Positions 7,765 to 16,509 of a stretch of 18,009 nt of DNA are shown one piece after another. Each line of letters begins with the position of its first letter. The first letter of the stretch is position 1. Source of the stretch: CAZSXS01 sp964611385 (GTDB lineage: Bacteria; Bacillota; Clostridia; Lachnospirales; CAYPQA01); assembly GCA_964611385.1 (NCBI GenBank), contig CAZSXS010000077.1, positions 1 to 18,009 on the forward strand, written 5' to 3'. The translations under genes and the position numbers were made by a program. The notes under the pieces were generated by a model. That model was not told the DNA's origin and did no database searches. It worked only from the letters and a program-made list of their open reading frames with translations.

Positions 7765-10700
7765 CTAAAATAAAGTCAACTGATCGTTTTCGGGCATGTC
7801 GTCTATGATTTTGTTATTCTTTAACAGCTCTATGACGTTCTTGTTGGCCTTGGTTCGGCGGATCAGATCGTCTATGGTTTCAAACTTTCCTTTTTTGCGC
7901 TCCTCAATGATCTTTTGTGCTACGCTGGCCCCCAGCCCTTGTAACGTACATAGGGGCGGCATGAGCCCTTCCTTGGTGACAATGAATCGGCGCTCTTCGG
8001 CTGTGTACAGATCAATGGGAACAAACCGAAGCCCGCGCATGTACATTTCGAGTACCAGCTCCAAGGTGGTCAAGAGGTTCTTGTCCTTGGCCGAGGCGTC
8101 CTTTCCCAGATTGTTGATCCGCTCAATGTGCTTCTTTGCTAATTCCTTGCCGTGACACATCATCTCATAGTCAAAATCATCTGTCTTGACCGAAAAGGTT
8201 GCTGCATAAAAGCTGTAGGGGTGATAAATCTTAAAGTAACCAATACGAACGGTCATCATAACGTAGGCTACGGCGTGCCCTTTGGGGAACATGTAGCTTA
8301 TTTTTTTGCAGGCGTTGATGTACCAGTCGGGTACGCCCGCCTCACTCATGACATCCTCTTCTTCTGGTGTCAGGCCTTTTCCCTTACGGACGTTTTCCAT
8401 AATCTTAAAGGCGGCTTTCTTCTCTACCCCCATGTGTATCAAATAGACCATGATATCATCACGGGTGGGGATGATTTCCTTCAGGGTGGCTACTCCGTTG
8501 CGTACCAAGTCCTGCTGATTGTTGACCCAAACCTCCGTCCCGTGAGACAGTCCGGATATCCTAACCAGATCCGAAAAGGACTCAGGTTTCGTGTCCAGTA
8601 ACATCTGCCGAACAAAGTTGGTGCCAAACTCAGGGAGCCCCAAAGAACCCGTTTTGCAGTTGATGTCCTCCTCCGTCACCGATAGGGCCTCCGGCGAGGT
8701 AAAGAGGGAAATGACCTTTTTGTCACCCAGGGGAATTTTGATGGGATCGACTCCGGTGTCGTCGGCCAGCATACGAATCATGGTTGGTACGTCGTGCCCA
8801 AGAATATCCAGCTTTAACAAGCGACCACTGATGGAATGATAATCGAAATGCGTGGTGGTTACGTTGGAGCTTTGGTCATTGGCGGGTCTTTGAACGGGGG
8901 TAAAGTCGTAAATGCTACAATCGGAGGGTACAATCATCAGCCCGCCAGGGTGCTGCCCTGTGGTTCTTTTAATGCCCGTGCAGCCGATTTTCAGGCGATT
9001 GACTTCTGCGCCTGAAGGGGCCATACCCCGTTCTTCCATGTACTTCTTTACAAAGCCATAGGCGGTCTTGTCCGCAAGGGTGCCGATGGTACCCGCCTTA
9101 AATACATTCCCTTCGCCGAACAGTTCCTCCGTGTAGGCATGCGCCTTAGCTTGGTACTCCCCGGAAAAATTCAAGTCGATATCCGGCTCCTTGTCGCCGT
9201 CAAAGCCCAAGAAGGTTTCGAAGGGGATTTCGTGACCGTCCTTCTCCATCACCGTTCCGCATTTTGGACAGGGCTGATCCGGCATGTCACAGCCGGAACC
9301 TCCGCTGTAGGATTTGACAAGTTCCGAATCAAAGTCGGTGTAGCGGCAGTTTGGGCAGCGGTAATGAGGCGGCAGGGGGTTTACTTCCGTAATCCCGGCC
9401 ATGGTGGCGACAAAGGATGAACCTACGGAACCTCTGGAGCCAACCAAATAGCCGTCTTCCATGGACTTGGACACTAGCTTTTGAGCAATGATATACATGA
9501 CCGAGAAGCCGTTCTTAATGATGGAATTCAATTCCTTGTCCAGCCGCTCTTGAATCAGTTCTGGTAGCTTGCCCTCATGCTCGTACAGTTCCTTGGCTCT
9601 GTCCATGGTAATCTTTTCAATCAGTTCTTCCGCACCTTCGATTTTGGGTGGAAAGGTTTCGTCGGGGATGGGCTTAAAGCTCTCGATCATGTCCGCAATA
9701 AGATTGGTGTTTTTGATTACCACATCGTAAGCCTCGTCGCCCAAGTATGCAAACTCTTTCAGCATTTCATCTGTGGTTCTGAAATACAGGGGAGCTTGCA
9801 TATCCGCATCCTTAAAGCCTTCTCCCGCCATAATAATGCGCCGGAAGACCTCATCCCCTGGATCAATAAAATGTACATCACAGGTTGCTACTACAGGCTT
9901 ATTGTACAGCTTGCCCAGCTCCACGATTTTCTTGTTGATGTCAATCAAGGCCCCTTGGGATGGCAAGTGTCCTTCCCGCACCAGGTACATATTATTTTCA
10001 ATAGGTTGGATTTCAAAGTAATCATAAAATTCCGCAAGGCGGTGAATTTCACTCTCTGGCTTGTTCATACGGACAGCTAGGTAAAACTCACCGGCTTCAC
10101 AGGCCGTACCAATAATCAGACCCTCCCGAAGCCGAACAAACTCACTTTTGGGTATCCGGGGCCGCTTATAAAAATAGTCAATATGCGCCTTGGACACCAA
10201 CTCATACAGGTTCCGAAGGCCTTTTTTGTTTTTGGCCAAAATAATGGCGTGATAATAGCGAAGCTTTTTTGTGCCGATGGGTGAAGCTGTATCCTTGCTC
10301 TTCACTTTGCTGTCCTCACCGCTGCCACCGCCTGTATCTTCCTCATCGGCTTCCTTCATATCGTCAATAAGGTAGGCTTCCACACCGTAAATGACCTTGA
10401 TTTTCTGCTTCTTGGCCTCGTCACCGGCATCTGGGAAGGACTGCACGACGCCGTGATCAGTGATCGCGATAGCCTTATGACCCCAGGCTGCAGCCCTCTT
10501 GATGTACTCCTTTACGTTGGTGATCCCGTCCATAGAGGACATTTGGGTATGTAAGTGCAGCTCCACCCGCTTTTCTGGGGCTTCATCCTTCCGCATTAAG
10601 GGTGGCTCTCCGGGGCAAAGCTCATCAGCCATGACGTTCAGCTCCTTACTAAACTCGTCGAACTGCACCCTGCCTTTTACACAGAGGTTTTTCCTGGGAG

Positions 10701-11472
10701 CAATGAGGTCTTTGAAGGTTTTCAAATCCTCCGGCTTGGTAAAAAACTTCACGGTAACGGAGCTTTTCAGGTTTGTAAAGTCAAAGGAGACGATAATTTG
10801 TGCGCTTTTCGTTTCTCTGGACTCAAAAGAAACCACGGAGCCTTCTAGGATGACTTCCGTATCCCGTACCAGTTCTGCCCCTAAGTCGCTGCGCTCACCT
10901 TTGATTTCCTCTACAATCTTTGTTTTCCGTCTGCCACCGCCTTTGCTATATTTAAAGTCTCCATTGCCTTGACCTCCCCGCTTAAATCCACCTTGTGCTG
11001 CTTGACCACTCTGCCCTGCTTGTCCCGGTGAAAAGGATCCGATGACTGGCGGTACCATAGGAGGCTGAGAAGAAGAAACCTGTCCGCTAATAGGGGCTGT
11101 AGGCATTGGCACCGAAACAATCGAACCAGACGCAGACGATTGGGGGAGCAGGGCGGAAGAAGCCTGCCCCTGCACGGTCTGCTGAAAGGACATCTGCTCC
11201 TGCCCAGTGGCGCTTTCCGCCATAGTCGGAGCTGCAATCGGTACATCCACGGTATATGCGACCTCAAACTCCATCCCGTAGAGCTTATTAAACTCCTTCG
11301 ACAGCTCAGAGACCAAAACCGCCTGGTTCTCCTCCATAAAAAGCATACTCATAGCAACTTTATTTTTGGACTTACTATAGCTAATTTCTTTAACTACAGC
11401 CTGCCAGAAGGCATTTTTTAGCCAGTCCGGCAAAGGGGTTCGTGCAAAAACCTCTCTAAATTGATCACTCAT
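7765..11472 (-). CDS. polC: DNA polymerase III PolC-type alpha subunit lacking the proofreading exonuclease domain
   Basis: Replicative polymerase of Bacillota; the predicted 1235 aa are clearly shorter than the ~1435 aa of the B. subtilis enzyme. Order: N-terminal domain (1-75); Ser/Gln/Gly/Pro-rich linker (~80-185); OB fold (~195-285); first half of PHP with 'HLHTQMSSMDG' (His306, His308) and 'TDHG' (338-341); then 'GVEAYLIDD' (363-371), followed directly by an acidic Gly/Ser linker (~372-403) and the second PHP half ('RYYHAIILAKN', 405-415). The exonuclease (DxE...) that normally sits at this junction is absent. The polymerase is complete: zinc cysteines 706, 709, 728, 735, 738; 'PDIDLNFSG' (Asp764, Asp766); Asp889 in 'LKLDILG'; C-terminal clamp-binding 'QLTLF'. 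I start at the ATG encoding MSDQFREVF; the frame extends to 11718, but that part holds a hairpin and no homology. The Shine-Dalgarno is weak. Confidence 0.93.
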   Translation of the reverse strand: MSDQFREVFARTPLPDWLKNAFWQAVVKEISYSKSKNKVAMSMLFMEENQAVLVSELSKEFNKLYGMEFEVAYTVDVPIAAPTMAESATGQEQMSFQQTVQGQASSALLPQSSASGSIVSVPMPTAPISGQVSSSQPPMVPPVIGSFSPGQAGQSGQAAQGGFKRGGQGNGDFKYSKGGGRRKTKIVEEIKGERSDLGAELVRDTEVILEGSVVSFESRETKSAQIIVSFDFTNLKSSVTVKFFTKPEDLKTFKDLIAPRKNLCVKGRVQFDEFSKELNVMADELCPGEPPLMRKDEAPEKRVELHLHTQMSSMDGITNVKEYIKRAAAWGHKAIAITDHGVVQSFPDAGDEAKKQKIKVIYGVEAYLIDDMKEADEEDTGGGSGEDSKVKSKDTASPIGTKKLRYYHAIILAKNKKGLRNLYELVSKAHIDYFYKRPRIPKSEFVRLREGLIIGTACEAGEFYLAVRMNKPESEIHRLAEFYDYFEIQPIENNMYLVREGHLPSQGALIDINKKIVELGKLYNKPVVATCDVHFIDPGDEVFRRIIMAGEGFKDADMQAPLYFRTTDEMLKEFAYLGDEAYDVVIKNTNLIADMIESFKPIPDETFPPKIEGAEELIEKITMDRAKELYEHEGKLPELIQERLDKELNSIIKNGFSVMYIIAQKLVSKSMEDGYLVGSRGSVGSSFVATMAGITEVNPLPPHYRCPNCRYTDFDSELVKSYSGGSGCDMPDQPCPKCGTVMEKDGHEIPFETFLGFDGDKEPDIDLNFSGEYQAKAHAYTEELFGEGNVFKAGTIGTLADKTAYGFVKKYMEERGMAPSGAEVNRLKIGCTGIKRTTGQHPGGLMIVPSDCSIYDFTPVQRPANDQSSNVTTTHFDYHSISGRLLKLDILGHDVPTMIRMLADDTGVDPIKIPLGDKKVISLFTSPEALSVTEEDINCKTGSLGLPEFGTNFVRQMLLDTKPESFSDLVRISGLSHGTEVWVNNQQDLVRNGVATLKEIIPTRDDIMVYLIHMGVEKKAAFKIMENVRKGKGLTPEEEDVMSEAGVPDWYINACKKISYMFPKGHAVAYVMMTVRIGYFKIYHPYSFYAATFSVKTDDFDYEMMCHGKELAKKHIERINNLGKDASAKDKNLLTTLELVLEMYMRGLRFVPIDLYTAEERRFIVTKEGLMPPLCTLQGLGASVAQKIIEERKKGKFETIDDLIRRTKANKNVIELLKNNKIIDDMPENDQLTLF

Positions 11473-11611
11473 ATATCTCAATCTCTTTCTTTTAATTATT
11501 TGATGGCTTTCAAAATTCCAGCTCTTTAAAAATTTTGTGGGACTTATGCCAACACCATTTCCACTATACCAAACCCCAACAAAAAATGCTATACGGCGAA
11601 TCAATGACAGC

Positions 11612-11640
11612 GAAGCGGATACTTGCGAGGTATCCGCTTC
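11612..11640 (-). terminator. Perfect 11-bp hairpin between the phospholipase C-like gene and polC
   Basis: GAAGCGGATAC (11612-11622) and GTATCCGCTTC (11630-11640) form an uninterrupted stem with a 7-nt loop, 7 bp after the stop codon of the upstream minus-strand gene. There is no good U-tract on either strand, so it may be an attenuating or mRNA-stabilising hairpin rather than a strong terminator. Its presence argues that the polC frame upstream of 11472 is not translated. Confidence 0.55.
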
Positions 11641-11647
11641 ATGTTGT

Positions 11648-12394
11648 TTATCGTAGCAATTTAACAATACCATCTTTACACGAAAGGCGATTGATTGCGT
11701 CATTTGCGGCGAGGTCAACGAATTTTGTTGCTATTTCGCGGTCATCATTGCTTTTCGTTTTTTCGCCTTTGAAAAAAGTATTAATAACCCAGCGTTTGTT
11801 TATGTTTATTTCATTTACGCCTATATAGTCTTTTACTTCGTAATCCCATACTGCTTCAAGCACATCAACGACGTTTTGTTTGAAATCATAATCATTCGCT
11901 GAAATGTTCATTATGGATGAAGATTCTCTGAAAAAATCAATGTAAGCATCGTTGTATGCTTGCGGGTCATCGCTTATTTCATCGGCTAACTTTTTACGAA
12001 ACCCAGGTTCGTCGGGATTAGCCCCGTTGGTTTTAAAATGGTTTTCGAGCCGTTCATAAACCGAAAGCAGATAAAATTCATCAACAAGCAAATGGACGAT
12101 ATAGCCAAAGTATAAGTCCTTATCTTCGCCGGCGGTCACGTAATATTTTTCGATAAATTCGTTCACCCTGTCCTTGAACAACTGCGCGATTTCCGGGTAT
12201 CCATAACCGTATGAACGTATCCCATCGCACAAGTGAGAGTGTTTTTTATCTGCTCTTTGATAATCCTTTTTTGCGTGTACAGCGTCAGGTGCTAAGTTCC
12301 CACCGAAAAACAAGGGTAGATTTTTTATTACGCCATCGCCCAAAATACTATTGATTCTATCGGCTATCGCAATATGCGTTGATGTAACTGCCAT
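11648..12394 (-). CDS. Zinc-dependent phospholipase C-like family protein
   Basis: 248 residues with the His/Asp pattern of the phospholipase C/S1-P1 nuclease-like fold (PF00882 type): His7 and Asp12 near the N-terminus, 'GGNLAPDAVH' (Asp37, His40), 'KHSHL' (His52, His54) and 'GYIVHLLVDEFY' (His101, Asp105). In this family such residues bind the trinuclear zinc site. There is no signal peptide, so the protein appears cytoplasmic, unlike secreted clostridial alpha-toxins; many such intracellular homologues are of unknown function. The start is supported by AAAGGA about 9 nt before the ATG. It sits between ispG and polC, where Clostridia often have proS or direct adjacency, so it may be a later insertion. 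By eye it is AT-richer than ispG and polC. Actual enzymatic activity is uncertain. Confidence 0.7.
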   Translation of the reverse strand: MAVTSTHIAIADRINSILGDGVIKNLPLFFGGNLAPDAVHAKKDYQRADKKHSHLCDGIRSYGYGYPEIAQLFKDRVNEFIEKYYVTAGEDKDLYFGYIVHLLVDEFYLLSVYERLENHFKTNGANPDEPGFRKKLADEISDDPQAYNDAYIDFFRESSSIMNISANDYDFKQNVVDVLEAVWDYEVKDYIGVNEININKRWVINTFFKGEKTKSNDDREIATKFVDLAANDAINRLSCKDGIVKLLR

Positions 12395-12441
12395 AACTAA
12401 TTATCCTTTCCTGTTTTACTTGCAATACAATTCCGACGTTC

Positions 12442-13482
12442 CTAATAACTCTCAATCTCTTTCATTAACTCGGTTAGTAGCTCATCCTCTTTGACTGTCC
12501 TTAGCTTGACGCCCTTTTTAAATAATATGCCCGCTCCTCGCCCTCCAGCAATGCCTAGATCGGCCTCTCGTGCTTCTCCAGGGCCGTTTACTACGCAGCC
12601 CATCACGGCAATCGTTAGATTTTTTTTGATGGATTGACACTTGTCTTCTACTTGATTCGCCAGTTTGATTAGGTCGATCTCCGTCCGTCCGCAGGTGGGG
12701 CAGGCAATCACTTCAATGCCGTATTTTTTTACACCCAGCGCCTTTAGGATCTCCTTGGATATGATCACTTCCTCAATGGGCGATGCCGTCAGTGAAACCC
12801 GGAAGGTGTCCCCGATTCCATTTAATAATAAAGCCCCAATGCCAATGGAGGACTTGACAATACCAGAACGTGGCGTCCCCGCCTCAGTGATGCCAATGTG
12901 TAGCGGATAGTCGCAACGGGTGGCGATTTCTGTATAGGCCTCTACACAGCGCCGCACATTGGAGTCCTTTATGGAGATAACGATGTCTTCAAAGTCAAAT
13001 TGCTCCAGCTGCTTTACTTGCCTTTCGGCACTCTCAACCAGCCCTTCCGCTGTGACCCGCCCGTGCTTTTCTAAGATGTCTTTGTCCAGGGAGCCGGAAT
13101 TGACGCCCACACGAATGGGTATGCCGTGCCGCTTGGCGCTTTGCGCTACCTCCCGCACACCTTCCCCGATGTTCCCTGGATTGATCCGAAGCTTGTCTAT
13201 GCCCTGCTCTATGGCCATAAGGGCTAGCCGATAATCAAAATGAATGTCCGCGATCAGCGGAACCTCCGTTTGCTTTTTGATTTCAGATATACAAAGGGCA
13301 GCCTCTCTGTCCTTGATGGCAATCCGTACCAAATCACAGCCTGCCTCTTGCAGCTCGCGGATCTGAGTGAGCGTGGATACTATGTTGCAGGTGTCTGTGT
13401 TTGTCATGGATTGAATTAGGATTTCATTGCCGCCGCCAATTTTTTCCTTGCCTATTTGGATAACCTTTGTTTGTTTTCTCAT
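12442..13482 (-). CDS. ispG: (E)-4-hydroxy-3-methylbut-2-enyl-diphosphate synthase
   Basis: A cytoplasmic [4Fe-4S] enzyme of the deoxyxylulose phosphate (MEP) pathway that reductively converts 2-C-methylerythritol 2,4-cyclodiphosphate to HMBPP. At 346 residues it is the usual length for the bacterial two-domain form. The N-terminal TIM barrel has 'IQSMTNTDT' (23-31), 'VPLIADIHFDYRLAL' (74-88) and 'RINPGNIG' (99-106). The C-terminal cluster domain has 'CPTCGRTEID' (Cys261, Cys264) and 'GCVVNGPGEA' (Cys296, Glu303), so all cluster ligands are present. AGGGGG lies 6 nt before the ATG. It precedes the phospholipase C-like gene (47-bp gap) and polC on the same strand, retaining the ispG...polC neighbourhood known in Clostridia, although dxr and rseP do not precede it here. 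Confidence 0.97.
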   Translation of the reverse strand: MRKQTKVIQIGKEKIGGGNEILIQSMTNTDTCNIVSTLTQIRELQEAGCDLVRIAIKDREAALCISEIKKQTEVPLIADIHFDYRLALMAIEQGIDKLRINPGNIGEGVREVAQSAKRHGIPIRVGVNSGSLDKDILEKHGRVTAEGLVESAERQVKQLEQFDFEDIVISIKDSNVRRCVEAYTEIATRCDYPLHIGITEAGTPRSGIVKSSIGIGALLLNGIGDTFRVSLTASPIEEVIISKEILKALGVKKYGIEVIACPTCGRTEIDLIKLANQVEDKCQSIKKNLTIAVMGCVVNGPGEAREADLGIAGGRGAGILFKKGVKLRTVKEDELLTELMKEIESY

Positions 13483-13578
13483 AGAATCCCCCTGGTTTTA
13501 TTTTTTGTAAGCTGAAATTATTTGACATTAAAGTAGTGTTATCTATTTCTGAAAAACTGTAAATGACTTTACAAAATT

Positions 13579-14991
13579 TTACCTTTCTTTTACCACACTG
13601 TCCGTAAATTTCATCCACTTCCTTGACAGTACCCTCCAGTTAAAGAAAAGCGCTCGAACCACCCAGTCGATATACATGCCGATCCATACCCCAAAAATGC
13701 CCATCCGAAAAACAATGCCCAGTATGTACCCAGAAAAAATACGAAAGCTCCACATGCTGCAAATGGCAACCACCATAGTGAAACGCACATCACCCACAGC
13801 CCGAAGACCCGAAGGGGTCATGAAGGAGGGTGACCACAGCAGGGGCGAAATCAGAAATCCGGAGTAAAGTAGCTGCCGAATGTAAACCGCGGCCTCTGCA
13901 TCTGCCTTGTAAAGTCGAATGATAGTCTCCACCAAGGGAAAACTAAGAAGACAAAGCGTTCCCATCGCCAACATACCGTACAGCGTGGCAAAATGTATGG
14001 TCTTCTGAATGTCCTCTTTTTCCCCCTTGCCTACCCGCTGGCTGACGATAATCATAAGGGCAGTGGAAAGGGATGAACCAGGCACATTGGTAAAACCGAT
14101 GATGGCATTACCCACCAGGTTGGCCAAGAGTGCTGCAGTTCCCATGGAAATGATAAAGGTCTGAGTAATGAGCTTGCCCCCGTTAAATAAGCCGGACTCA
14201 ATGCTGGTAGGCACGCCAAGGTTCAATATGACCTTTTGCATGGCGAAATTGGGCTTGAAGACAGAAAGACTTTTAAAGGATATGATTTTTGAAAAGCGGA
14301 TAATACAGAATATGGCCAGAATCATGCCCAATGAACGGCACAGCAAGAGGGCCATAGCCGCACCCTTCACACCATAGGATGGCGTATTGAAATTAAAAAG
14401 CCAAAAATGCACATCAATCCCGTTAATCAATACATAACCGCAGCTAACGTTAATGATGTTCATGATCAAACTGATGAACATGGGTGTTCTGGTATCCCCT
14501 GTGCCTCGAAGGATCGCAAAGCAACTTTGCGTCATCGTCATCACTGGAAAAGAAAAGTTTACGATAAAAAAGAAGTCCATCGTTGATTGATAAAGAGCCA
14601 TGTCGGAGTTTCCGAGCATGGCTTTTATTATGGGATAACGAAAAATCAATAAAATAAAAAACACCGTCAGCGATATCACCAGTGTTAAAAAAACAGACTG
14701 GGCAGCCGCTTCCGTTGCTTTTTCATGATCCTTCTTCCCTACATATTGACCCACCACGATGGTTCCCCCCACCGTCAAGGCGGAAAACAGAGCCATGATA
14801 AAGACGGAGAGGGAATCCACAATATTGACGGCCGAACTGGCCACGGCACCTTTGGAGGCGACCATGACGGAGCTGATGATCCCCATGAGGACCATAAAGC
14901 TTTGCTCAATGACGATGGGAATTGAAATCATCGTCATTTCCTTAAAACGATATTTGATACTTCTATTAAGAGGCTGTTCACTGTTTGCCAT
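13579..14991 (-). CDS. MATE family multidrug/Na+ antiporter
   Basis: About 470 residues and 12 predicted TM helices in two homologous halves. MATE-typical cytoplasmic-loop and helix signatures are visible: 'GQYVGKKDHEKATEAAAQS', 'AILRGTGDTRTPMF', 'YGVKGAAMALLLCRSLG' and, in the second half, 'GKLITQTFIISMGTAALLAN' and 'SQRVGKGEKEDIQK'. The family exports cationic drugs or metabolites in exchange for Na+ or H+. The frame is open to an ATG at 15000, but GGGAGG abuts that codon. The ATG at 14991 (MANSEQPL) lies 9 nt from the GGGAGG, and a GTG at 14994 lies 6 nt from it, so I use 14991. This start is 14 nt inside the upstream chromate-transporter gene, indicating coupled expression. Substrate unknown. 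Confidence 0.92.
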   Translation of the reverse strand: MANSEQPLNRSIKYRFKEMTMISIPIVIEQSFMVLMGIISSVMVASKGAVASSAVNIVDSLSVFIMALFSALTVGGTIVVGQYVGKKDHEKATEAAAQSVFLTLVISLTVFFILLIFRYPIIKAMLGNSDMALYQSTMDFFFIVNFSFPVMTMTQSCFAILRGTGDTRTPMFISLIMNIINVSCGYVLINGIDVHFWLFNFNTPSYGVKGAAMALLLCRSLGMILAIFCIIRFSKIISFKSLSVFKPNFAMQKVILNLGVPTSIESGLFNGGKLITQTFIISMGTAALLANLVGNAIIGFTNVPGSSLSTALMIIVSQRVGKGEKEDIQKTIHFATLYGMLAMGTLCLLSFPLVETIIRLYKADAEAAVYIRQLLYSGFLISPLLWSPSFMTPSGLRAVGDVRFTMVVAICSMWSFRIFSGYILGIVFRMGIFGVWIGMYIDWVVRALFFNWRVLSRKWMKFTDSVVKER

Positions 14992-15571
14992 CACGTTCAT
15001 CCTCCCTGTTCGGCTCAGTTGTGTCCTTTGCCGCGCTTGACTTTAGCTGTCTTGATTGAACCAGGTATCCGATGAACCCGGAGGCCAAAAGGATCATGAT
15101 TACGTCAATCTTCAAAAAAACTGCTGAAAAGAAAGCCAGGCATAAGACAAGAAGGCCAAAGGCTTTTTTAATGCCCTTGGTCATATTGATTACCACATCA
15201 AAAATAACCGCAGATACCCCAACCCCCATGCCCTTTAATAGCGTGTTGACAAAAAAATTGTCCTTGAAGGCATTGTAAAAGACCGAAACCAAAGATATCG
15301 TCATCAGCGGAGGCAAAGCCGTTGCAAAAATGGCAATGAAGGAACCCAGAACACCAAAAAGCCTATATCCAAGAAGGATAGAGGCATTGATGGCGATGAT
15401 ACCGGGGGCAGACTGGGACAAGGCGATGATGTCCAGCATTTCCTGCTCCTCCAGCCAGCCCAGTTCATCCACAAAGCGTTTTTTCATTAGCGGCACGATA
15501 ACATAGCCGCCCCCGAAGGTAAAGGCACTCAATAAAAAGGTTTGGGTAAACAGCGTTTTTTTACTTTTCAA
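14978..15571 (-). CDS. Half-size chromate transporter (ChrA/CHR family, single domain)
   Basis: A membrane protein of 197 residues from the TTG at 15571 (MKSKKTLF); an alternative TTG at 15592 gives 204. Near the N-terminus is the CHR signature 'FTFGGGYVIVPL' (17-28), followed by 'GWLEEQEMLDIIALSQSAPG', typical of a CHR domain. About six TM helices follow and then a hydrophilic, charged C-terminal tail. Short-chain CHR proteins usually come as adjacent pairs encoding the two half-transporters; no partner is present in this window. AGGAG at 15585-15589 lies 13 nt before the chosen TTG. The gene overlaps both the TPR gene upstream (11 nt) and the MATE gene downstream (14 nt). Homologues carry chromate or related anions, but the physiological substrate in anaerobes is often unknown. 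Confidence 0.87.
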   Translation of the reverse strand: MKSKKTLFTQTFLLSAFTFGGGYVIVPLMKKRFVDELGWLEEQEMLDIIALSQSAPGIIAINASILLGYRLFGVLGSFIAIFATALPPLMTISLVSVFYNAFKDNFFVNTLLKGMGVGVSAVIFDVVINMTKGIKKAFGLLVLCLAFFSAVFLKIDVIMILLASGFIGYLVQSRQLKSSAAKDTTEPNREDERDGKQ

Positions 15572-16382
15572 TCTTTGTACACAACTCCTCAACCTGTTCT
15601 CTGGTTACAGTGTTTAGGGATGAGATATCACATTTTTTGGCCATGTGAATATGCTCCTTGGCGGCTTCTTTGTTGACGGACTCCAGGGCTATAAGGGCCA
15701 AATGATAGTGACTGTCCACCAGGTTAAACTTTAAGTCCACAGCCTTTTCAAAGGCTTCCTTGGCCGCCTCTGCATTCCCCATCTGATAGTGAATCTGCCC
15801 CCTGTTATCCCAGGCAGAAGCCAAGTCGGGGCTATCCTCAATGGCTTTGTCTGTGGCTTCCATGGCCTCCTCATAGCGACCTTTTAAAAGATACATATAG
15901 CCAAGCGTGATTAAGACATGCGCATTCACATACTCATAGCGCGTCCGCATTCCCTCCAGCACCTCAATGGCCTTATCAATCTCTCCCAAAACCCAATAGC
16001 AGCTGCCCATGGTTAGGTAAATATTTTTTTCTGTCAAAACCTTTGGGGTACAGGTTAAGGCTTTCTCTAAGTGCTTCAAAGCCTCAGCACCATCGCCTTC
16101 CCGCACCAGAATAATGCCATAATTTAAGTAAGCAGTAGGATAAATGGTGTTGCGTTGGATGGCCTTCATGAAAATCTTCTTTGCCGTCTCTATCTTGCCG
16201 CGGGCCATAAAATAATTCCCCGCATAGACAAAGAGGGCGTTGAAATACACAATGGCCAAAACTAGGGTGTAAACTAGAAACAAAAGAAAAATAAACAGAG
16301 ACGAAAGCTTAAAAAGAAAACCCACAACGAGGGTTCCTAAGTACAGCGCAAGGATACAATTTTTCTTGGTGAAGTACTTCAT
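15561..16382 (-). CDS. TPR-repeat membrane protein
   Basis: 273 residues from the ATG at 16382. Two closely spaced hydrophobic segments (about 8-26 and 28-54) anchor an N-terminus that is followed by about six tetratricopeptide repeats (~55-253). Typical TPR positions are visible in 'ALKHLEKALTCTP' (101-113), 'EEAMEATDKAIEDSP' (171-185) and 'AAKEAFEKAVDL' (206-217). Such proteins act as scaffolds; no enzyme motif is present and the partner is unknown. The frame extends to 16436, but GGAGG lies 12 nt before the ATG at 16382, and this start places basic residues just before the first hydrophobic segment. The gene heads the run TPR-chr-MATE with overlapping ends. Confidence 0.82.
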   Translation of the reverse strand: MKYFTKKNCILALYLGTLVVGFLFKLSSLFIFLLFLVYTLVLAIVYFNALFVYAGNYFMARGKIETAKKIFMKAIQRNTIYPTAYLNYGIILVREGDGAEALKHLEKALTCTPKVLTEKNIYLTMGSCYWVLGEIDKAIEVLEGMRTRYEYVNAHVLITLGYMYLLKGRYEEAMEATDKAIEDSPDLASAWDNRGQIHYQMGNAEAAKEAFEKAVDLKFNLVDSHYHLALIALESVNKEAAKEHIHMAKKCDISSLNTVTREQVEELCTKIEK

Positions 16383-16422
16383 TTGTTTTCGATTCCTCCA
16401 TTTCCTATTTTGCTTAAAAGAC

Positions 16423-16452
16423 TTTATATGTATCAAGTCAGCTTCTTTTCAG
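16423..16452 (-). promoter_or_regulatory. Possible promoter for the TPR-chr-MATE run
   Basis: On the minus strand CTGAAA (16447-16452), an 18-bp spacer and TATAAA (16423-16428) resemble a sigma-A promoter about 40 nt before the TPR gene start. The -35 matches only four of six consensus bases, so this is weak. Confidence 0.28.
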
Positions 16453-16509
16453 CAGTTCCTAGCGGTTTCACAGCTGCACAAAGTAAGTCTGACTCAATGT
16501 GAAAACTTC

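Noticed and set aside
8152..10972. Several plus-strand open frames of 80-167 codons antisense to polC
   Set aside because: They are frame shadows of a long, strongly conserved gene on the other strand, with no Shine-Dalgarno sites or recognisable domains.
11473..11718. Longer N-terminus for PolC (82 extra codons)
   Set aside because: The extension covers a perfect hairpin and overlaps the end of the upstream gene; its translation shows no PolC similarity, whereas MSDQFREVF is a natural start for the family.
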